Part shown: piece after piece, positions 6,846 through 9,549 of the stretch
How positions within the stretch are numbered: the stretch's first letter is position 1
How the letters are laid out: each line of letters starts with the position of its first letter
Source: Patescibacteria group bacterium
GTDB taxonomy: Bacteria; Patescibacteriota; Minisyncoccia; Phycocordibacterales; PALSA-1337
DNA length: 9,549 bases
Reading direction: 5' to 3'
NCBI GenBank assembly: GCA_023487965.1
Contig: JAMDBV010000051.1
Span: 1 to 9,549 of the forward strand
Position numbers and translations under genes: made by a program
Notes under the pieces: model-generated
Told to the model about the DNA's origin: nothing
The model's input: the letters and a program-made list of their open reading frames with translations, nothing else
Databases searched by the model: none

Positions 6846-7973
6846 TCATAGAATGAAACTTAGATAATTGTCTTTATTTATCAACTTTGTATTTTCTCCA
6901 TATTGATCATGGAATCCTTTGGGTGTTTTGGCTCGATCCTTATTCCATTTGAATTCATAAGCGGACAATTTGCCGTCCTCGACTTCTATCAAATCAATCT
7001 CCGCGCCGGAATAATTTCTCCAAAAGTACATGTCAACTGACTTGCCAGAATATTCTTGTCTTTTCATCCGCTCAACGATAAGAAAATTCTCCCGCAGGGC
7101 GCCAATATCTGTCCTGTCCGATAATGGTAAGAATTGCCCTATGAGTGAATTTCTGATCCCCAAGTCATAGAAATAATATTTTTTGGTCTTTACGACTTCT
7201 TTTCGGCCATTCTTCGAAAATGCACTCAGATGGAATACCACGAAACTCTTTTCCAATAGATCTAAATACCTAGACACTGTCTTTATGCTGACGCCCAATG
7301 ATGTAGCCAGCTCATTGAGCGAAACCTCTTGGCCTATTTGAAAAGCGAGTAGCGTTGCCAGCTTACTGAATATTTCAGGTCTATCAAGTCTTTCCAATTC
7401 GAATACATCTTTGAAAAGATAATCTTTGGTAATTTCTTCCAAATATTTTCTTTTTTCATCCCTACTGGATAACGCATAAACATACGGGTAGCCCCCGAAA
7501 ATCAATTGGTCCTCGAGCAAATATGGTATTTTGAAATCTTGGATGCCGGCAGACAATTCCGCTGTACTAAGCGGATACAACACGAATGATTTATTCCGAC
7601 CAGTCAACGCTTCACGAGATCCTCTGGCCAATTGTAGCGATGACGAACCTGTTAAAATTATTTTCTTGTCTGGGAATTTATCAATAATTATTTTTACCGC
7701 CAGGGAAACATTGGGTATCTTCTGTGCTTCATCAATAAATATTATTTCGGAATTCTTGACCAATTCGGTTAATTTTATTTCGGAATTCGTGTTCAGGGCG
7801 TTTACTGATTCGGCTGTATCACCGTTCAACGATAATATACTTCCATTGCCCAATAATTCCTGTATTTGACCAAGTAATACGGTTTTTCCAACTCGTCTAG
7901 CTCCATATACCATGGTTACAAACCCCGATTTAAAGCCATTATTGATGATTTCAGCTAAAATCCTTTTATACAT
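6846..7973 (-). CDS. AAA_14 / DUF4143 family ATPase
   Basis: 375 residues, full length for the family. Walker A is GARRVGKT (24-31), Walker B IIFIDEAQ (77-84), and sensor-1-like ILTGSSS (106-112); ALTGRNKSFVLYPLS (122-136) is a typical AAA_14 stretch. A helix-turn-helix-like segment (LNELATSLGVSIKTVSRYLDLLEKS, 219-243) opens the DUF4143 part, and the C-terminus has a PD-(D/E)xK-nuclease-like core: E295, D327 in GAEIDLIE, and E340-x-K342 in YEFKW. ATPase activity is well supported; nuclease activity is only possible. The biological role of this widespread, horizontally mobile family is not settled. It has a near-consensus promoter of its own and an AT-richer composition than the hydrolase gene downstream, which may point to transfer. 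It stops with TGA; the C-terminus (NYLSFIL) is family-typical, so TGA is a stop here. Confidence 0.9.
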   Translation of the reverse strand: MYKRILAEIINNGFKSGFVTMVYGARRVGKTVLLGQIQELLGNGSILSLNGDTAESVNALNTNSEIKLTELVKNSEIIFIDEAQKIPNVSLAVKIIIDKFPDKKIILTGSSSLQLARGSREALTGRNKSFVLYPLSTAELSAGIQDFKIPYLLEDQLIFGGYPYVYALSSRDEKRKYLEEITKDYLFKDVFELERLDRPEIFSKLATLLAFQIGQEVSLNELATSLGVSIKTVSRYLDLLEKSFVVFHLSAFSKNGRKEVVKTKKYYFYDLGIRNSLIGQFLPLSDRTDIGALRENFLIVERMKRQEYSGKSVDMYFWRNYSGAEIDLIEVEDGKLSAYEFKWNKDRAKTPKGFHDQYGENTKLINKDNYLSFIL

Positions 7974-7982
7974 AGTACCAGA

Positions 7983-8011
7983 ATTATATCAAATTTGTGG
8001 AGTATGGGCAA
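7983..8011 (-). promoter_or_regulatory. Near-consensus promoter of the AAA ATPase gene
   Basis: Minus strand: TTGCCC (8011-8006), 17-bp spacer, extended TGA plus perfect TATAAT (7988-7983). Only 9 nt separate the -10 from the ATG, so the transcript would start 2-3 nt before the start codon or at it, that is, leaderless or nearly so. The repeat AATTTGTGGA occurs in the spacer (7992-8001) and again at 8024-8033, 32 bp upstream. Confidence 0.75.
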
Positions 8012-8027
8012 CAAATTAGCCCGAATT

Positions 8028-8036
8028 TGTGGATAA
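8028..8036 (-). promoter_or_regulatory. Consensus DnaA box upstream of the AAA ATPase promoter
   Basis: Minus strand TTATCCACA, exact. Two weaker 7-of-9 matches are nearby: TACTCCACA in the promoter spacer (about 8004-7996) and TTATCCAAG on the plus strand (8065-8073). A DnaA-type regulatory site is possible, but there is no AT-rich unwinding region or dnaA/dnaN gene here. Confidence 0.4.
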
Positions 8037-8087
8037 TTCTGGGAAACCATGTTTTCTGGCCAATTTATCCAAGCAAACATTATATAA

Positions 8088-8195
8088 CTATTTTATGAAT
8101 AGCTGGGTCACAAACAAAATCAGGAGAATGACTGCGACAATGCCGACAAAGCTGATGAAGCGGTTGAAAAATGTTTCGTCGAAGGGATTGGTCAT
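8088..8195 (-). CDS. Small 35-residue single-pass membrane protein
   Basis: An ATG at 8195 opens a frame of 35 codons ending in TAG: MTNPFDETFFNRFISFVGIV then a hydrophobic run AVILLILFVTQLFIK. The sequence has an acidic/polar N-terminus and one long hydrophobic helix (about 12-34) ending in lysine, as in small membrane peptides. It begins 6 nt after the stop codon of the secreted protein gene at 8202-9227, so translation would be coupled to it in the same transcript. This tight spacing and the clean membrane helix are the main support. I do not recognise a family. Its role may be linked to the exported neighbour, for example as a membrane partner, but this is inference. A chance frame cannot be excluded at this length. 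Confidence 0.6.
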   Translation of the reverse strand: MTNPFDETFFNRFISFVGIVAVILLILFVTQLFIK

Positions 8196-8201
8196 ATTTA
8201 G

Positions 8202-9227
8202 TTATTGCGATCTCTGACTAATTGTTATCATAATAGGATCAGAAACCATATCATAGGAATTCCTCAAATAGAGGTAATGATTCCCCGGACTTATTGAGGT
8301 CGGTATACTGAAAACAATAATTTTGTTATCTGTTGATCTGAATAAAACAGGGGCTGGCCATCCGTATTTACGATCAATATTAATACTAGTATTTACATCA
8401 AAACCATTACCAAAAATAACACCGGCTGTTTTTCCGTCATTAGGAATACTCAATGGATAGACCGAGGTGATATTTATTTTCGGTGCGGTGATTGTAAAGT
8501 AGCCACTGACAATATCCGCTTGTAATGAACCTTTCTTGACAGCTTGTAAACGAATTCTGTACGTACCAGTCGCCACACTAAGATAATCATTTTGGGCTGA
8601 TGAATACACGGTGCCAACATGCCACGAATATTTGTCTTTATTATATTGGTTGATCGCAATGAATCCGGCCGAATAACCACCTTCGTGTTCCAAGAATATG
8701 TTGTATGAATAGTCTATATTTTTGGTCCACAATATATCAATGTCGCTTCCTATCGTAAGGCTCTGTCCGGTTTCTGGATTTGAAATTAACTGATCATCTT
8801 TGGATGAGCTGTTGACCAACACCTTCGCATCTGTTGATGTCTGAACAATACTACCCATTGGTTGAGAGCTGACTGAATCTTCTTTAACAAGACCGCAAGT
8901 CTTCGTCTTTATTTTTGCCCTCGTCAAAGGTCCAACGTACCCTATAGGATTAATACCATTAACGACCTGAAAGACTTTCACTGCCGCTTCGGTTGACGGA
9001 CCAAAATGACCATTTGGTAAAGCAGACAAATACCCCACACCGTTGAGATAGCTCTGCAAACGTATAATTGGACCATTGTCATATGCATCAGTCATGCCGT
9101 ATCCAAGATTATAATTCAAATCTATACATGCATAAGCATGAACTGTCGCAGCGGCAGGCACAAAACCTAAAGCCGCCAATAATGATAATAAAATATATTT
9201 TCCGATGACACGCTTCGAAAGTTTCAT
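8202..9227 (-). CDS. Secreted peptidoglycan-binding protein with KNH-like and TIG domains
   Basis: 341 residues. A signal peptide (about 5-31, basic KLSKR then a hydrophobic run to VHA) leads into a PG_binding_1 domain (about 52-107: IIRLQSYLNGVGYLSALPNG, HFGPSTEAAVKVFQ, GYVGPLTRAKI). A serine-rich linker (116-145) follows. Residues about 146-248 resemble the Kre9/KNH-type Ig-like domain (ISNPETGQSLTIGSDIDILW ... GTYRIRLQAV ... GYFTIT), and about 250-337 an IPT/TIG domain (INITSVYPLS, GVIFGNGFDVNTSINID). Cys34 and Cys111 flank the first domain and could form a disulphide. It should bind cell wall and display Ig-like domains outside the membrane; no enzyme motif is present. A GATAAT -10 lies 8 nt before the ATG. 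It is followed after 6 nt by the small membrane-protein gene. Confidence 0.85.
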   Translation of the reverse strand: MKLSKRVIGKYILLSLLAALGFVPAAATVHAYACIDLNYNLGYGMTDAYDNGPIIRLQSYLNGVGYLSALPNGHFGPSTEAAVKVFQVVNGINPIGYVGPLTRAKIKTKTCGLVKEDSVSSQPMGSIVQTSTDAKVLVNSSSKDDQLISNPETGQSLTIGSDIDILWTKNIDYSYNIFLEHEGGYSAGFIAINQYNKDKYSWHVGTVYSSAQNDYLSVATGTYRIRLQAVKKGSLQADIVSGYFTITAPKINITSVYPLSIPNDGKTAGVIFGNGFDVNTSINIDRKYGWPAPVLFRSTDNKIIVFSIPTSISPGNHYLYLRNSYDMVSDPIMITISQRSQ

Positions 9228-9235
9228 GTTTATAT

Positions 9236-9241
9236 ATTATC
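9236..9241 (-). promoter_or_regulatory. Extended -10 element 8 nt before the secreted protein ATG
   Basis: Minus strand TGT-GATAAT (hexamer 9241-9236, 5 of 6 matches, with the TGn extension), then 8 nt to the ATG. There is no recognisable -35; that position falls in the upstream terminator hairpin. A leaderless or very short-leader transcript is implied if it is used. Confidence 0.5.
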
Positions 9242-9251
9242 ACAACGACAC

Positions 9252-9288
9252 AAACACAAAAACCGCCCAGGTGGCGGTTTTTGTGTTT
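9252..9288 (-). terminator. Strong, symmetric (bidirectional) terminator
   Basis: AAACACAAAAACCGCC (9252-9267) is the exact reverse complement of 9273-9288, with a 5-nt loop. The GC core flanked by A5 and T5 gives a T-run on either strand. It terminates the surface protein gene ending at 9330 and insulates the next gene. Confidence 0.95.
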
Positions 9289-9290
9289 CC

Positions 9291-9317
9291 TATCAGATCA
9301 ACAAAGCCGATCTGATA
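9291..9317. repeat. 9-bp inverted repeat before the terminator
   Basis: TATCAGATC (9291-9299) and GATCTGATA (9309-9317) are exact inverted repeats with a 9-nt spacer, between the end of the surface protein gene and the terminator. It may be an extra RNA hairpin that protects the 3' end, or a protein site. Confidence 0.5.
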
Positions 9318-9329
9318 TAAGCCAATAGC

Positions 9330-9549
9330 TTATGGGAATGATACATCCGATGTCCTCCAGTGAGTATCTCCGGCCATGAAGGTCGTCGATGTTATGCCAC
9401 CATTGGCACTTGTCCACTGGATTCCTTCTAGTCCAACAGAATACAAACCGCTGGCAAGAACTGCACCTGCAGCCGTGCGACCGTCAATCTGGAACGTGAC
9501 AGGGATTGTAACAGAATTGTTCTTAGCCAATTCGAAACTGTTGCTTCCG
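9330..9549 (-). CDS. C-terminal end of a probable surface/exported protein (partial)
   Basis: The frame is open from the window edge (codons GSNSFELAKNNSVTIPVTFQ) to TAA at 9332-9330, so only the last 72 or so residues are present and the start lies outside. The residues alternate polar and hydrophobic in short strands (SVTIPVTFQID, GLYSVGLEGIQWT, GITSTTFMAGDTHW), rich in Thr, Ser and Gly with no cysteine, as in Ig-like or adhesin-type extracellular domains. The TTG at 9530 within the frame is not the likely start. I recognise no specific family. It ends before a strong terminator and lies next to a secreted cell-wall-binding protein gene. Confidence 0.75.
   Translation of the reverse strand, partial: GSNSFELAKNNSVTIPVTFQIDGRTAAGAVLASGLYSVGLEGIQWTSANGGITSTTFMAGDTHWRTSDVSFP

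Noticed and set aside
6846..6848. TGA recoded as glycine (Gracilibacteria-type code)
   Set aside because: The ATPase ends at a family-typical C-terminus exactly at this TGA, and no gene has internal TGA codons, so it acts as a stop.
6846..7973. AAA/DUF4143 gene as part of a defence system
   Set aside because: No partner defence genes, toxin or mobile element lie next to it; the family is widespread outside defence contexts.
7983..8073. Replication origin
   Set aside because: Only one exact DnaA box and no dnaA/dnaN genes or clear unwinding element; too little for an origin.
8029..8217. Plus-strand 62-codon frame
   Set aside because: It is antisense to the better supported coupled 35-codon membrane peptide and has no recognisable features.

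Overview
The window looks like Candidate Phyla Radiation (Patescibacteria) DNA, most likely Parcubacteria-like. The reasons are the compact lineage-style gene set, several protein types I associate with that group (a winged-helix/degenerate nucleotidyltransferase protein, a TM-helix channel-like protein, and secreted peptidoglycan-binding, Kre9/KNH-like and TIG proteins), a 23S rRNA gene that stops matching at helix 25, and many hairpin-forming spacers. This placement is inference. All three stop codons occur, and the family-typical C-terminus of the ATPase ends at TGA, so the standard code fits better than the TGA=Gly code of Gracilibacteria/Absconditabacteria. Every supported gene lies on the minus strand, so transcription runs from high to low coordinates.

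Reading in the direction of transcription: (1) 9549-9330 is the C-terminus of a probable surface protein, closed by a very strong hairpin terminator. (2) 9227-8088 holds a secreted protein with peptidoglycan-binding, KNH-like and TIG domains, followed 6 nt later by an overlooked 35-residue membrane peptide. (3) 7973-6846 is an AAA_14/DUF4143 ATPase with a near-consensus promoter 9 nt from its ATG. (4) 6689-3849 is a large exported protein joining a beta-helix to an LCAT-like alpha/beta hydrolase with a complete Ser-Asp-His triad. (5) 3833-2750 is the ribosomal stalk operon: promoter, L10 autoregulatory leader, rplJ, rplL, terminator. (6) 2656-2030 is the winged-helix/NTase-like protein. (7) 1935-1246 is the TM-helix channel-like protein and its terminator. 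(8) 1164-1023 is a 142-bp palindromic element. (9) 974-1 is a promoter, a structured 260-nt leader and the 5' domain of 23S rRNA, with no 16S gene or tRNA in front of it.

How the genes fit together: the ribosomal part (23S, uL10, bL12) is core housekeeping. The upstream part encodes cell-envelope and secreted functions, consistent with a host-associated or epibiotic cell that scavenges lipids. None of the start codons I examined has a clear Shine-Dalgarno sequence, and two or three genes have a -10 element only 6-9 nt from the ATG, which suggests leaderless mRNAs. The least explained features are the unlinked 23S gene with a terminator-like hairpin in its leader, the 142-bp palindrome, and the beta-helix/LCAT fusion.
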